64,000 nt of DNA from Stutzerimonas stutzeri (GCF_000219605.1 NC_015740.1:3348001-3412000); one strand, 5' to 3'. Shown: positions 1 through 8,832, counted from the first letter of the stretch. A program made the numbers and translations. Notes: generated from the letters alone by a model not told the origin.

Positions 1-111
1 GTGAGGGCCCGCCCGCCGGCGCCCCACTGCAACTCTCGACATTCGATCACGATCAAGAAACTCCATCTCCGCACCGCTCGAAAAGCGGTGTCAGCAACCA
101 AATCAATAAAA

Positions 112-124
112 GTTATAACATAAC
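112..124. promoter_or_regulatory. Candidate Zur-type palindrome
   Basis: The interrupted palindrome GTTAT-AAC-ATAAC lies in an AT-rich patch of the first 294 bases. Its flanks resemble the gammaproteobacterial Zur consensus (ATGTTATA-N-TATAACAT) with a few mismatches. Nothing downstream on the plus strand fits, so it would most likely serve a leftward gene outside the window. I see no gene in bases 1-294. The family assignment is inference from motif likeness only. Confidence 0.35.
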
Positions 125-294
125 ATTTACCAGCAGGCACAGCGCGGTAGCAGAGCGGTTCAATAGGCATGAGATAGATCAGCCGGCGGCGGCTGAAGGC
201 TGACGCTACCGCTGCGATGCCGCACCGACCCAGGAAAGATGGCGAGGCCAGCGGAATACGCGCGCTGCCGCCTGCAACGGCAGCGCGAATGAGG

Positions 295-1050
295 TCAGCG
301 GGGCGTACGCGCCTTTTTCTTCATCAAGGTCAGATGCGAGAACACCGCGTGCAGGTCGTTCGAGGCACTGTCTTCCTCGAGGTTGAGCTTGCTGTCGATG
401 TGATCCATGTGATGCATCATCAGGTGCACGGCCTTGTCGGCGTCGCGCGCGGCTATGGCATCGATCAGCTCATTGTGTTCGTCGTAGGAGCAATGCGAGC
501 GACTGGCCCCTTCGTACTGCGCGATGATCAGCGAAGTCTGCGACACCAGGCTGCGCTGGAAGCTCACCAGTGGCGCGTTCTTCGCCGCCTCCGCCAGCTT
601 GAGGTGGAACTCGCCTGACAGACGGATGCCAGCGCCTCGATCGCCGCGGGCGAAGCAGTCGCGCTCGTCGATGACCATCTGCCGCAGCTCGGCCAGTTGC
701 GCGTCACTGGCGTGCTGCACGGCCAGTTCGGTAATGGCCTTTTCCACCAACCGACGGGCGAAGAAGATCTGCCGTGCCTCCTCGACGCTCGGGCTCGCCA
801 CCACCGCGCCGCGATTGGGCCGCAGCAACACCACGCCTTCATGGGCCAGCCTCGACAATGCGCGGCGGATGATGGTGCGGCTGACACCGAAGATCTCGCC
901 CAGGGCCTCCTCGCTGAGCTTGGTGCCTGGGGCCAGGCGTTGTTCGAGGATGGCATCGAAGATGTGCGCATAAACGATATCGTCCTGCGTCCCGGTGCGA
1001 GTCTTGCCGGTCTTGTTCGGCTTCTTCAGGGGCTGCAACTGTTCGTTCAT
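295..1050 (-). CDS. GntR-family (FCD type) transcriptional regulator of the urate cluster
   Basis: This 251-residue protein has an N-terminal winged-helix GntR domain at about residues 22-90, with SEEALGEIFGVSRTIIRRAL as the DNA-reading part. An alpha-helical FCD ligand domain follows at about 95-230. FCD members sense small organic acids or pathway intermediates. The gene is divergent from the NCS2 purine permease and next to the urate genes, so a role as ureide/purine regulator is inferred. A TTGTGCACAA palindrome 103 bases upstream of its start and related palindromes before several purine-linked genes are the likely operators. The effector is unknown. Confidence 0.85.
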   Translation of the reverse strand: MNEQLQPLKKPNKTGKTRTGTQDDIVYAHIFDAILEQRLAPGTKLSEEALGEIFGVSRTIIRRALSRLAHEGVVLLRPNRGAVVASPSVEEARQIFFARRLVEKAITELAVQHASDAQLAELRQMVIDERDCFARGDRGAGIRLSGEFHLKLAEAAKNAPLVSFQRSLVSQTSLIIAQYEGASRSHCSYDEHNELIDAIAARDADKAVHLMMHHMDHIDSKLNLEEDSASNDLHAVFSHLTLMKKKARTPR

Positions 1051-1152
1051 CGATGGCTCGCAAGTGAAGTGTCGGCAAGGCCGAACTTTACTGCGTTCGC
1101 GGCTTCACTGGCAGTCGTCGGACGAACAAAACGAGCAAAAACATCGTTGGGC

Positions 1153-1162
1153 TTGTGCACAA
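1153..1162. promoter_or_regulatory. Palindromic operator TTGTGCACAA, GntR side
   Basis: A perfect 10-base palindrome in the 351-base gap between the divergent GntR and permease genes. It has the same TTGT-RY-ACAA form as sites before the permease, puuE and the porin, and is identical to the porin site. Its place suggests autoregulation of the GntR gene. Assignment to this regulator is inference. Confidence 0.5.
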
Positions 1163-1265
1163 TCAATTTCCTACCGTTCTGTCCTCCAATCACCGCCATA
1201 TCCGCGATGTGCGCCACGCGAGCCAGCTCCCGTGACAAGCGAGGGCGATTTAGTGTTTGCAATTC

Positions 1266-1275
1266 TTGTATACAA
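1266..1275. promoter_or_regulatory. Palindromic operator TTGTATACAA, permease side
   Basis: A perfect 10-base palindrome, identical to the one before puuE (4243-4252). It sits 127 bases upstream of the chosen permease start. The identical sequence at two functionally linked promoters is the main reason for calling it an operator. Confidence 0.55.
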
Positions 1276-1401
1276 AAGCATAATCCAGACAGCCCTTCCT
1301 GACCTTTCGGTCAACTAACAGAACGAAGGGCACACCATCACCCGCCCCTCGGGAGTGTCGTGCTCCGGGTGATCGACAACAAGAACGATGAGGAAAGCCC
1401 A

Positions 1402-2748
1402 GTGGAAAGCATCAAGCGCAAGCCCCAGGCAGCACCCTTGCAACGCACCGCCCCCGGCTGGCTGGACCGGCTGTTCAAGCTAAGCGAACACCGCACCAGC
1501 ATCCGTACCGAACTGCTCGCCGGCCTGACGACCTTCGTCACCATGGCCTACATCATCTTCGTCAACCCGAACATCATGGCCGACGCCGGCATCGACCACG
1601 GCGCCGCCTTCGTTGCGACCTGCATCGGTGCGGCGCTCGGCTGCCTGTTGATGGGCCTGTACGCGAACTGGCCGGTGGGCCTGGCACCAGGCATGGGCCT
1701 GAACGCCTTCTTCACCTACACAGTCGTCGGCGAGATGGGCTACAGCTGGCAGATCGCCCTGGGCGCCGTGTTCATCTCCGGCGTGCTGTTCATGATCATG
1801 AGCCTGTCGCGCATCCGCGAATGGTTGCTCAACAGCATCCCCATGAGCCTGCGCTTCGCCATGGGCGCGGGGGTCGGCCTGTTCCTCGGGCTGATCGGCC
1901 TGAAGACCGCCGGCATCGTGGTCGACAGCCCGGCCACCCTGCTGACCATGGGCTCGTTCGGCGAACCCACCGCCCTCCTCGCCGCGGTGTGCTTCCTGAT
2001 GATCGCAGTGCTCAGCCACCGCAACGTGTTCGGCGCGATCCTGCTGAGCATGCTGGCGGTCACCGGTATCGGCTGGGCCTTGGGGCTGGTGGAGTACAAC
2101 GGCCTGGTGTCGATGCCGCCGAGCCTGGCGCCGACCTGGCTGGCGATGGACATCGCCGGCGCGCTCAACGTGGCGATGGTCAGCGTGATCCTGGCCTTCC
2201 TCTTCGTGAACATGTTCGACACCGCCGGCACCCTGATGGGCGTCGCCCATCGTGCCAACCTGGTGAACGAGGACGGCAAGATCGAGAACCTGTCCCGCGC
2301 GCTGAAGGCCGACAGCAGTTCCAGCGTGGTCGGCGCCTTCGTCGGCTGTCCGCCGGTGACCAGCTACGTGGAAAGCGCCTCGGGCGTCGCAGCCGGCGGC
2401 CGCACCGGGCTGACCGCCGTGACCGTCGGCGTGCTGTTCCTGATCGCCATGTTCTTCGCCCCGCTGGCCGGCATGATTCCCGCCTACGCCACCGCCGGCG
2501 CGCTGATCTACGTGGCGATGCTGATGATGAGCGGGCTGGCCAACATCGACTGGAAGGACCACACCGACACCATCCCGGCCATCGTGACCGTGGTGATGAT
2601 GCCGCTGACCTTCTCCATCGCCAACGGCATCGCCCTGGGTTTCTTGACCTACGCAACGCTTAAGCTGTTGACTGGCCAGCGCGACAAGGTCTCCATCAGC
2701 CTCTACGTGCTGTGCGTGATCTTCATCGCCAAGTTCGCGTTTCTCTGA
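1402..2748 (+). CDS. NCS2 family (AzgA/PbuG type) purine permease
   Basis: An inner-membrane nucleobase:cation symporter of about 448 residues with 12-14 hydrophobic segments. The conserved GLTTFVTMAYIIFVNP segment near the N-terminus and APGMGLNAFF are typical of the adenine/guanine/hypoxanthine branch (COG2252) rather than the urate/xanthine branch. I chose GTG 1402 over an upstream GTG at 1360 because GAGGAAAG lies 5 bases before it and homologues begin there. The gene is divergent from the GntR regulator and followed by a hairpin terminator. The exact substrate cannot be read from sequence; the setting suggests purine uptake feeding urate catabolism. Confidence 0.88.
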   Translation: MESIKRKPQAAPLQRTAPGWLDRLFKLSEHRTSIRTELLAGLTTFVTMAYIIFVNPNIMADAGIDHGAAFVATCIGAALGCLLMGLYANWPVGLAPGMGLNAFFTYTVVGEMGYSWQIALGAVFISGVLFMIMSLSRIREWLLNSIPMSLRFAMGAGVGLFLGLIGLKTAGIVVDSPATLLTMGSFGEPTALLAAVCFLMIAVLSHRNVFGAILLSMLAVTGIGWALGLVEYNGLVSMPPSLAPTWLAMDIAGALNVAMVSVILAFLFVNMFDTAGTLMGVAHRANLVNEDGKIENLSRALKADSSSSVVGAFVGCPPVTSYVESASGVAAGGRTGLTAVTVGVLFLIAMFFAPLAGMIPAYATAGALIYVAMLMMSGLANIDWKDHTDTIPAIVTVVMMPLTFSIANGIALGFLTYATLKLLTGQRDKVSISLYVLCVIFIAKFAFL

Positions 2749-2766
2749 ACGAGGCGCGCCTCACCG

Positions 2767-2792
2767 CCCCGTCGCATGCGGCGGGGCTTTTT
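2767..2792 (+). terminator. Rho-independent terminator after the permease
   Basis: CCCCGTCGC pairs with GCGGCGGGG (one G-T pair) and is followed by CTTTTTC. It separates the permease from the lysE-type gene, whose own ribosome site (AGGAGG) follows directly. Confidence 0.75.
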
Positions 2793-2811
2793 CATTTCTC
2801 AGGAGGCTGTG

Positions 2812-3438
2812 ATGAGTCTGGAAACCTGGTTGTTGTATGCGAGTGCGGCGCTGGTGGTGATCCTCATCCCCGGACCGCTGTCGCTGTTGATGATCAGCAA
2901 CAGCCTGAACTACGGAGTGCGCCGCTCCTGGCCAGCCTTTCTCGGCGGCGTGACCGCTTCCATCGCCCTGCTCAGCGCCTCGGCACTGGGGCTTGGTGCG
3001 CTGTTGGCGGCCTCGGAGCGCCTGTTCAGCGCGCTCAAGCTGATCGGTGCGCTGTACCTGTTCTACCTCGCCTGGCAGAGCTGGCAGGCGGCACGTCAGG
3101 CACCGGCTGCCCGCGAGATCGAAAGCCCTGCCCTCGCCCCGCGTTTCAGCCGGCTGTTCGGCCGAGCGTTCATTCTGGGAGGCAGCAACCCGAAGGACAT
3201 GCTCTTCTTCGCCGCCTTCCTGCCGCAGTTTCTCAACGCGGGGCAACCGTTGCTGCCGCAGCTGCTGGTGATGACCCTGACCTGGGCCATACTGGATCTC
3301 TGCTGCAAGCTGGCCTATGGGCTGGGCGCGCGGGGCGCGGCGCGCTATCTGCGCACCGGGAAAGGGCATGCGTGGTTCAACCGGACCAGCGCGGCACTGT
3401 TTGGAAGCGCGGGAGCGGCGTCCTTGATGAGTCGGTGA
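2812..3438 (+). CDS. LysE/RhtB family amino-acid exporter
   Basis: A 208-residue inner-membrane protein with about six hydrophobic segments and the family's N-terminal pattern (IPGPLSLLMISNSLNYG). LysE/RhtB proteins export amino acids and small metabolites by proton antiport. ATG 2812 is preceded by AGGAGG at 7 bases; the longer open frame from 2776 begins inside the terminator, so it was not used. The gene is monocistronic between two terminators. Its substrate is unknown and its link to the purine genes is positional only. Confidence 0.85.
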   Translation: MSLETWLLYASAALVVILIPGPLSLLMISNSLNYGVRRSWPAFLGGVTASIALLSASALGLGALLAASERLFSALKLIGALYLFYLAWQSWQAARQAPAAREIESPALAPRFSRLFGRAFILGGSNPKDMLFFAAFLPQFLNAGQPLLPQLLVMTLTWAILDLCCKLAYGLGARGAARYLRTGKGHAWFNRTSAALFGSAGAASLMSR

Positions 3439-3600
3439 CTCGGCTGGCGTTGGCAGCGCCGGCTCGCGACCTGATGGAGGGCGACACGCCTGCCGCGGTG
3501 CAACCTGCAGTCCGACCCGAGAAACGCGCGGCGCATCCGTACCGACCCCTTCGCGGTCCACACCGCAGACGGCTCTTGTCACGCGCTTCGACTCTCACCA

Positions 3601-3626
3601 ATAAAAAGCCCGCCATTACGGCGGGC
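3601..3626 (-). terminator. Terminator between convergent lysE-type gene and uraH
   Basis: GCCCGCC and GGCGGGC form a 7-base stem with a 5-base loop. On the minus strand it is followed by TTTTTAT, so it mainly ends uraH transcripts. The 229 bases between the two genes hold no other supported feature. Confidence 0.75.
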
Positions 3627-3667
3627 AAAAGGGACTCCAGAAGAGTCAGCACTGAACAAGCACCGCC

Positions 3668-4021
3668 TCAGCTACCCCGGTAGGTCGAGTAGCTGTACGG
3701 CGAAATCAGCAGCGGCACGTGATAGTGATCCTGCCCGGCGTCGATGCCGAAGCGCAGCACCACCTCGTCGAGGAACGCCGGCGCCCCCAGCGTCACACCG
3801 CGACCACGGTAGTAGTCGCCAGCGTGGAAATGCAGCTGATAGACCCCGGACCGGTAGTCCGCACCGTCCAGCAACGGGCTGTCGCAGCGGCCATCGGCGT
3901 TGGTCTTACGCGTGGCGACCAGCGTCAGGCCCTGATCTTCGACGCGATACAGCTCCACCTTGATTCCGCTGCCCGGGCAACCGTGGGCGGCATCGAGTAC
4001 GTGTGTGGTCAAACGGCCCAC
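3668..4021 (-). CDS. uraH: 5-hydroxyisourate hydrolase (cytosolic)
   Basis: The 117-residue transthyretin-like enzyme converts 5-hydroxyisourate, the product of urate oxidase, to OHCU. Family marks are the N-terminal GRLTTHVLD with its catalytic histidine, the HYHVPLL segment and the C-terminal tetrapeptide YRGS. The start is GTG 4021, giving the usual family length with GGAGG 5 bases upstream; the longer frame to 4075 has no support. It has no signal peptide, unlike the second HIU hydrolase at 26627. It is divergent from puuE and shares its promoter region, which carries two TTGT...ACA(A/G) sites. Confidence 0.95.
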   Translation of the reverse strand: MGRLTTHVLDAAHGCPGSGIKVELYRVEDQGLTLVATRKTNADGRCDSPLLDGADYRSGVYQLHFHAGDYYRGRGVTLGAPAFLDEVVLRFGIDAGQDHYHVPLLISPYSYSTYRGS

Positions 4022-4104
4022 GGGCACCTCCGCTCTGTTGAATGGAAACTGACCCGGAGCATAGCCACCACGCACAACAGACTCAAGACAATTTGTAGAT
4101 ATTT

Positions 4105-4114
4105 TTGTACACAG
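4105..4114. promoter_or_regulatory. Operator-like site TTGTACACAG upstream of uraH
   Basis: It differs at one base from the TTGT-RY-ACAA palindrome found before puuE, the permease and the porin. It lies 84 bases upstream of the uraH start in the 281-base divergent region, so it probably controls the uraH side. Confidence 0.4.
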
Positions 4115-4242
4115 TTTCAGAGACCCGCAGTTGGCCCGTTCTCTGCAGATACCGTCTGTCGTGGCGGCCTGCTCGAAAACCGCCGACCGCAGCGCTTCAA
4201 GGCAGGCGCTACGAAAAAGCTATTTACAAGCTACGCATCGAC

Positions 4243-4252
4243 TTGTATACAA
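4243..4252. promoter_or_regulatory. Operator TTGTATACAA upstream of puuE operon
   Basis: A perfect palindrome, identical to the one before the permease at 1266. It is 50 bases upstream of the puuE start, a position where a bound repressor would block transcription of the puuE-uraD-alc-allA-puuD genes. Confidence 0.55.
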
Positions 4253-4302
4253 TCTGGCCATCCGGTCGTTACATCACGACCCGCCACACAGGAAGCAGCC
4301 CA

Positions 4303-5232
4303 GTGAGCGCCGACTACCCACGCGACTTGATCGGTTACGCCAGCAACCCGCCCCATCCGCAATGGCCGGGCGACGCCCGTATCGCCCTGTCCTTCGTGCT
4401 GAACTACGAGGAAGGCGGCGAGCGCAGCGTGCTGCATGGCGACAAGGAATCCGAAGCCTTTCTCTCCGAGATGGTCGCGGCGCAACCCCTGCAGGGCGTA
4501 CGCAACATGAGCATGGAGTCGCTCTATGAATACGGCAGCCGCGCTGGCGTCTGGCGCCTGCTCAAGCTGTTCAAGCGCCACGACATTCCGCTGACGATCT
4601 TCGCCGTGGCCATGGCCGCGCAGCGCCATCCGGAGGTCATCAAGGCCATGGTCGCCGACGGCCACGAAATCTGCAGCCACGGTTATCGCTGGATCGACTA
4701 CCAGTACATGGATGAGGCCCAGGAGCGTGAACACATGCTCGAGGCCATCCGCATCCTCACGGAGCTCACCGGCGAGCGCCCGCTGGGCTGGTACACCGGC
4801 CGCACCAGTCCCAACACTCGGCGCCTGGTGCGCGAGGAAGGCGGCTTCCTCTACGACTCGGACACCTACGATGACGACCTGCCCTACTGGGACCCGGAGT
4901 CCACGCCGGTCAAGCCGCACCTGGTGATCCCCTATACGCTGGACACCAACGACATGCGCTTCACCCAGGTGCAGGGCTTCAACAAGGGTGACGACTTCTA
5001 CCAGTACCTGAAGGACGCCTTCGACGTGCTCTACGCGGAAGGCTGCGAAGGTGCGCCGAAAATGCTGTCCATCGGCATGCACTGCCGCCTGCTGGGTCGC
5101 CCCGCTCGTCTGGCCGCGCTGCAGCGCTTCGTCGAATACGCCAAGGGGCATGACAAGGTCTGGTTTGCCCGCCGCGTCGATATCGCCCGCCACTGGCACG
5201 CCACTCACCCCATGACCGCGGAGCGCAATTGA
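4303..5232 (+). CDS. puuE: Allantoinase PuuE (polysaccharide-deacetylase fold)
   Basis: The 309-residue enzyme opens the allantoin ring to give allantoate. It belongs to the NodB-like deacetylase superfamily, not to the amidohydrolase (AllB) allantoinases. The sequence YPRDLIGYASNPPHPQWPG at the N-terminus and NYEEGGERSVLHGD are hallmarks of the PuuE branch. GTG 4303 gives the typical length of about 308 residues; upstream extensions contain the operator and are excluded. It is the first gene of a five-gene operon and its stop overlaps the uraD start (TGATG). Confidence 0.95.
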   Translation: MSADYPRDLIGYASNPPHPQWPGDARIALSFVLNYEEGGERSVLHGDKESEAFLSEMVAAQPLQGVRNMSMESLYEYGSRAGVWRLLKLFKRHDIPLTIFAVAMAAQRHPEVIKAMVADGHEICSHGYRWIDYQYMDEAQEREHMLEAIRILTELTGERPLGWYTGRTSPNTRRLVREEGGFLYDSDTYDDDLPYWDPESTPVKPHLVIPYTLDTNDMRFTQVQGFNKGDDFYQYLKDAFDVLYAEGCEGAPKMLSIGMHCRLLGRPARLAALQRFVEYAKGHDKVWFARRVDIARHWHATHPMTAERN

Positions 5233-5747
5233 TGACCCCGTTCAAGACGATCAAGCCCTCGACCCTCGACCGCGATGCCTTCGTCGCCGCCTTCGCCGAT
5301 GTCTACGAGCATTCGCCCTGGGTCGCCGAGACGGTCTATGGCGCTGGCGTCGACGAGACGCTGGACTACGTCGAGGTGATGCACACCCGCCTGTCCCAGG
5401 CGATGCTCGCCGCCGACCACGACACCCAGCTCGCGCTGGTCAATGCGCACCCGGATCTGGCCGGCAAGGCGGCCGTGCGCGGCGAGCTGACTGCCGCCAG
5501 CACCTCCGAACAGGCAGGCGCCGGCATCCATGAGTGCACACCGGAAGAGTTCGCCCGTTTCACCGAACTCAACGACGCCTACAAGGCGAAATTCGGCTTC
5601 CCCTTCATCATGGCGGTCAAGGGCAGCAACCGGCACCAGATCCTCGCCGCATTCGAGGAGCGCATCCACAACAGCCCGGAACAGGAATTCGCCCGGGCAC
5701 TGGCGGAAATCAACAAGATCGCCCTGTTCCGCCTGCAGGCCATGTAG
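5232..5747 (+). CDS. uraD: OHCU decarboxylase
   Basis: The 171-residue cytosolic protein decarboxylates OHCU to S-allantoin, the last step of urate oxidation. Family marks include EHSPWVAE near the N-terminus, NAHPDLAGKAA in the middle, and LNDAYKAKFGFPFI followed by the basic substrate-binding stretch. The ATG overlaps the puuE stop, so the two are translationally coupled. With uraH and puuD it forms the full urate-to-allantoin set. Confidence 0.95.
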   Translation: MTPFKTIKPSTLDRDAFVAAFADVYEHSPWVAETVYGAGVDETLDYVEVMHTRLSQAMLAADHDTQLALVNAHPDLAGKAAVRGELTAASTSEQAGAGIHECTPEEFARFTELNDAYKAKFGFPFIMAVKGSNRHQILAAFEERIHNSPEQEFARALAEINKIALFRLQAM

Positions 5748-5822
5748 CCGGAAAGGGACCGGCAACACCGCACTACAGGCTGCAAGGGCAGAACGCTCCA
5801 CTCCATTTCAAGGCAGATCGCG

Positions 5823-6818
5823 ATGAAAGCTTACGCCGTACCCTTCGAGAAATACGTCAACCTGGCCGACGCACGTCTGGGCACCCGCGCCATTTCCGTC
5901 ACCGACGACTGGTTCGCCGACGTCAACCGGCTGTTCCAGCCCACGCCGGCCGTATGGAAGGAAGGCGTATTCGATGACAACGGCAAGTGGATGGACGGCT
6001 GGGAGTCGCGCCGCAAGCGTTTCGAAGGTTACGACCACGCGGTGATCCGCCTCGGCGTACCGGGCTGGATCAAGGGTGTGGATATCGACACCAGCTTCTT
6101 CACCGGTAACTACCCGCCGTCTGCCTCGCTGGAAGCCTGCTTCGTCGCCGATGGCGACCCGAGCGACGCGACCGTCTGGACCGAAATCCTTCCGGCCGTG
6201 GAGCTCAAGGGCAACAGCCACCACTACCATGAGATCGCCTTCGACAAGCCGGTCAGTCACCTGCGCTTCAACATCTACCCGGACGGCGGCGTCGCCCGCC
6301 TGCGCGTACACGGCATCCCGTACCGCGACTGGAGCAGCGTCGGCGACAACGAGCAGGTCGACCTGGCGGCCGCCCTCAATGGCGGCCGCGCACTGGCCTG
6401 CTCGGATGAGCACTTCGGGCGCATGAGCAACATCCTCAACCCGAACCGCGGCGAGAACATGGGTGACGGCTGGGAGACCGCCCGCCGCCGCACCCCTGGC
6501 AATGACTGGGTGATCGTCGCCCTCGGCCACCCGGGCGAGATCGAGCGCGTCGTCGTCGATACCCTGCACTTCAAGGGCAACTACCCCGACAGCTGCTCGA
6601 TCCAGGCGGCCTACGTGAAGGGCGGCACCGACAGCCAGATCGAAACGCAGAGCCTGTTCTGGCGCGAACTGCTGCCCAGCCAGAAGCTCTCCATGCACGT
6701 CGAGCACGAGTTCAGTGAGCAGATCGCCAAGCTCGGCCCGGTGACCCACGTACGCCTGAACATCTTTCCGGACGGCGGCGTCAGCCGGCTACGGCTGTTT
6801 GGCAAGGTGGTGAAGTAA
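5823..6818 (+). CDS. alc: Allantoicase
   Basis: The 331-residue enzyme hydrolyses allantoate to ureidoglycolate and urea. It consists of two copies of the allantoicase domain, seen here as repeated DGWESRRKR (about residue 58) and DGWETARRR (about 218), and repeated FKGNYP-like and [18 protein letters not shown] stretches. This route yields urea directly, unlike the AllC/ammonia route. It lies 75 bases after uraD, with AAGG upstream of the ATG. A strong inverted repeat separates it from allA. Confidence 0.95.
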   Translation: MKAYAVPFEKYVNLADARLGTRAISVTDDWFADVNRLFQPTPAVWKEGVFDDNGKWMDGWESRRKRFEGYDHAVIRLGVPGWIKGVDIDTSFFTGNYPPSASLEACFVADGDPSDATVWTEILPAVELKGNSHHYHEIAFDKPVSHLRFNIYPDGGVARLRVHGIPYRDWSSVGDNEQVDLAAALNGGRALACSDEHFGRMSNILNPNRGENMGDGWETARRRTPGNDWVIVALGHPGEIERVVVDTLHFKGNYPDSCSIQAAYVKGGTDSQIETQSLFWRELLPSQKLSMHVEHEFSEQIAKLGPVTHVRLNIFPDGGVSRLRLFGKVVK

Positions 6819-6833
6819 GGAGCGGGACTCAGC

Positions 6834-6866
6834 CCCTCACCCGAACCCTCTCCCTTCGGGTGAGGG
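6834..6866. repeat. 12-base inverted repeat between alc and allA
   Basis: CCCTCACCCGAA (6834-6845) and TTCGGGTGAGGG (6855-6866) are perfect complements around CCCTCTCCC. I recognise the pattern as a dispersed intergenic repeat common in gammaproteobacteria. Without a T-run it is not a clear terminator, but in the transcript it could stabilise the 3' end or lower expression of allA and puuD. Confidence 0.6.
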
Positions 6867-6917
6867 CGCGGGCTCCAGCGAACAATGAAAAGCATCCACT
6901 AACTGAACGAGCAAACC

Positions 6918-7430
6918 ATGCGCACCCTGACCATCGAGCCACTGACCAAGGAAGCCTTCGCCCCCTTCGGCGACGTCATCGAGACCGAAGGCAGCGACTA
7001 CTTCATGATCAACAACGGCTCGACCCGCCGCTATCACAAGCTGGCCACGGTCGAGACCGCCGCGCCCGAGGACCAGGCGATCATCAGCATCTTCGCCGCC
7101 GAGGCGCTCGAGATGCCGCTGGTCATCCGCATGCTGGAACGTCATCCGCTGGGCAGCCAGGCCTTCATCCCGCTGCTCGGCCATCCCTTTCTGGTCGTGG
7201 TCGCGCCACTTGGCGATGCACCTGTACCGGGCCACGTCCGCGCCTTCCGCAGCAACGGCAGGCAGGGCGTCAATTACCACCGCGGCGTCTGGCACCACCC
7301 GGTGCTGACGATCGAAAAGCGGGATGAATTCCTGGTGGTCGATCGCAGCGGTTCTGGCAACAACTGCGACGAGTACTTCTTCACGGAGGATCAGCAACTC
7401 CTCCTCGACCCCCAACAGGTTTCGCGCTGA
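6918..7430 (+). CDS. allA: Ureidoglycolate lyase
   Basis: The 170-residue cupin-like enzyme splits ureidoglycolate into glyoxylate and urea. The N-terminal IEPLTKEAFAPFGDVIE and the YHRGVWHHPVL segment, with the clustered histidines of the barrel, are typical of AllA. Its products link this operon to the glyoxylate genes (gcl onward) and the urea transporter about 21-28 kb downstream. The ATG follows a poor ribosome site, so translation may depend on the upstream genes. Confidence 0.95.
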   Translation: MRTLTIEPLTKEAFAPFGDVIETEGSDYFMINNGSTRRYHKLATVETAAPEDQAIISIFAAEALEMPLVIRMLERHPLGSQAFIPLLGHPFLVVVAPLGDAPVPGHVRAFRSNGRQGVNYHRGVWHHPVLTIEKRDEFLVVDRSGSGNNCDEYFFTEDQQLLLDPQQVSR

Positions 7431-7513
7431 GCCCAACCGCGCGCGGTGACTCGGACCGATACCCATAAGAAGAAAGGACGGCGGCTACAGCCGCCGTGCA
7501 AGAGGTAATCAAC

Positions 7514-8779
7514 GTGGACGCACATCTGACCGAATGGCTGAACCTGGGAATTCGCTGGATACACATGATCGTCGGCATCGCCTGGATCGGTGCCTCCTTC
7601 TATTTCGTCTGGCTGGAAAACAACCTCAACCGCAGCAACCCCCGCGAAGGGCTGTCGGGGGACCTGTGGGCCATCCATGGCGGTGGCATCTATCACCTGG
7701 AGAAATACAAGCTCGCGCCCCCGCAGATGCCGGAGAACCTGCACTGGTTCAAGTGGGAGGCCTATACCACCTGGCTGTCGGGCGTGGCCCTGCTGATGGT
7801 GATCTACTACCTCAACCCGGGCCTGTACCTGATCGCCCCCGGTAGCGACCTGTCGCCAGCGGCGGCGGTGCTCATCGGTTTCGGCTCGCTGATCGTCGGC
7901 TGGTTCGTCTACGACCTGCTCTGCGACTCGCCGCTGGGCAAGACGCCCGCGCTGCTGGGCCTGGTGCTGTTCGTGCTGGTGATCGCCGCCTGCTGGGGCT
8001 ACTCGCAGATCTTCAGCGGCCGCGCGGCCTACATCCACACCGGAGCGCTGATCGGCACCATCATGGTCGGCAACGTGTTCCGCATCATCATGCCGGCCCA
8101 GCGCGCGCTGGTGGCGGCCATCGAGCAGAATCGCACCCCCGATCCGGTGCTGCCGGCCAAGGGCCTGCTGCGCTCGCGGCACAACAACTACTTCACCCTG
8201 CCGGTGCTGTTCATCATGATCAGCAACCACTTCCCGAGCACCTACGGCAGCCAGTACAACTGGCTGATCCTCGCCGCCCTGGGTGCGCTGTCGGTACTGG
8301 CTCGCCACTATTTCAACACCCGCCACGACAGCAACCGCTTCGCCTGGGCGCTGCCGGCCGCCGCGGTGGGGATGATCTGCCTGGCCTTCGTCACTTCGCC
8401 GAACCGCCCGAGCAGCACGCCGAACCTGACTGCCACCACGCCGGAACAGGCCAGCCAGGCCGCGCAGCAGCAGCCGCAGCAGGCCGCCGAACAACCGGCG
8501 GCGGCCGCCAGCGATGGCGTCGCGTTCGCGGAAGTCAGCAACGTGATCCACGAGCGCTGCACCGTCTGCCATTCGGCACAGCCGACCAGCCCGCTGTTCA
8601 GCGCCGCCCCCGCCGGCGTGATGTTCGACACCCCGCAGCAGATGCGCCAGCAGGCGGCCAAGATCCATGCACAGACCGTCGCCAGCCAGATCATGCCGCT
8701 GGGCAACATCACCCAGATGACCCCGGAAGAGCGCCAGTTGATCGGCCAGTGGATCGCCCAGGGCGCCCATACCGAATAA
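7514..8779 (+). CDS. puuD: Membrane urate oxidase PuuD with C-terminal cytochrome c
   Basis: The protein is about 421 residues. The N-terminal part has about eight hydrophobic segments of the PuuD urate oxidase domain (GIAWIGASFYFVWLENNL near residue 25). A proline/glutamine-rich linker leads to a cytochrome c domain with CTVCH (C349, C352, H353) and a QIMPLGN methionine as likely axial ligand. The family passes electrons from urate to the respiratory chain instead of making hydrogen peroxide as soluble uricase does. GTG 7514 is chosen because AGAGG precedes it and homologues begin with DAHLTEW. It is the last gene of the operon and ends in a terminator. Confidence 0.93.
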   Translation: MDAHLTEWLNLGIRWIHMIVGIAWIGASFYFVWLENNLNRSNPREGLSGDLWAIHGGGIYHLEKYKLAPPQMPENLHWFKWEAYTTWLSGVALLMVIYYLNPGLYLIAPGSDLSPAAAVLIGFGSLIVGWFVYDLLCDSPLGKTPALLGLVLFVLVIAACWGYSQIFSGRAAYIHTGALIGTIMVGNVFRIIMPAQRALVAAIEQNRTPDPVLPAKGLLRSRHNNYFTLPVLFIMISNHFPSTYGSQYNWLILAALGALSVLARHYFNTRHDSNRFAWALPAAAVGMICLAFVTSPNRPSSTPNLTATTPEQASQAAQQQPQQAAEQPAAAASDGVAFAEVSNVIHERCTVCHSAQPTSPLFSAAPAGVMFDTPQQMRQQAAKIHAQTVASQIMPLGNITQMTPEERQLIGQWIAQGAHTE

Positions 8780-8798
8780 CGGCCCGCCCCGGAGAAAA

Positions 8799-8832
8799 GC
8801 CGAAGCCCGCTCGATGCGGGCTTCGGCTTTTT
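8799..8832 (+). terminator. Terminator after the puuE-puuD operon
   Basis: GCCGAAGCCCGC and GCGGGCTTCGGC form a 12-base stem with loop TCGAT, followed by TTTTT. Confidence 0.9.

Noticed and set aside
1480..2562. 360-residue minus-strand frame opposite the permease
   Set aside because: A His/Gly/Gln-rich antisense translation of a membrane protein gene; no start signal.
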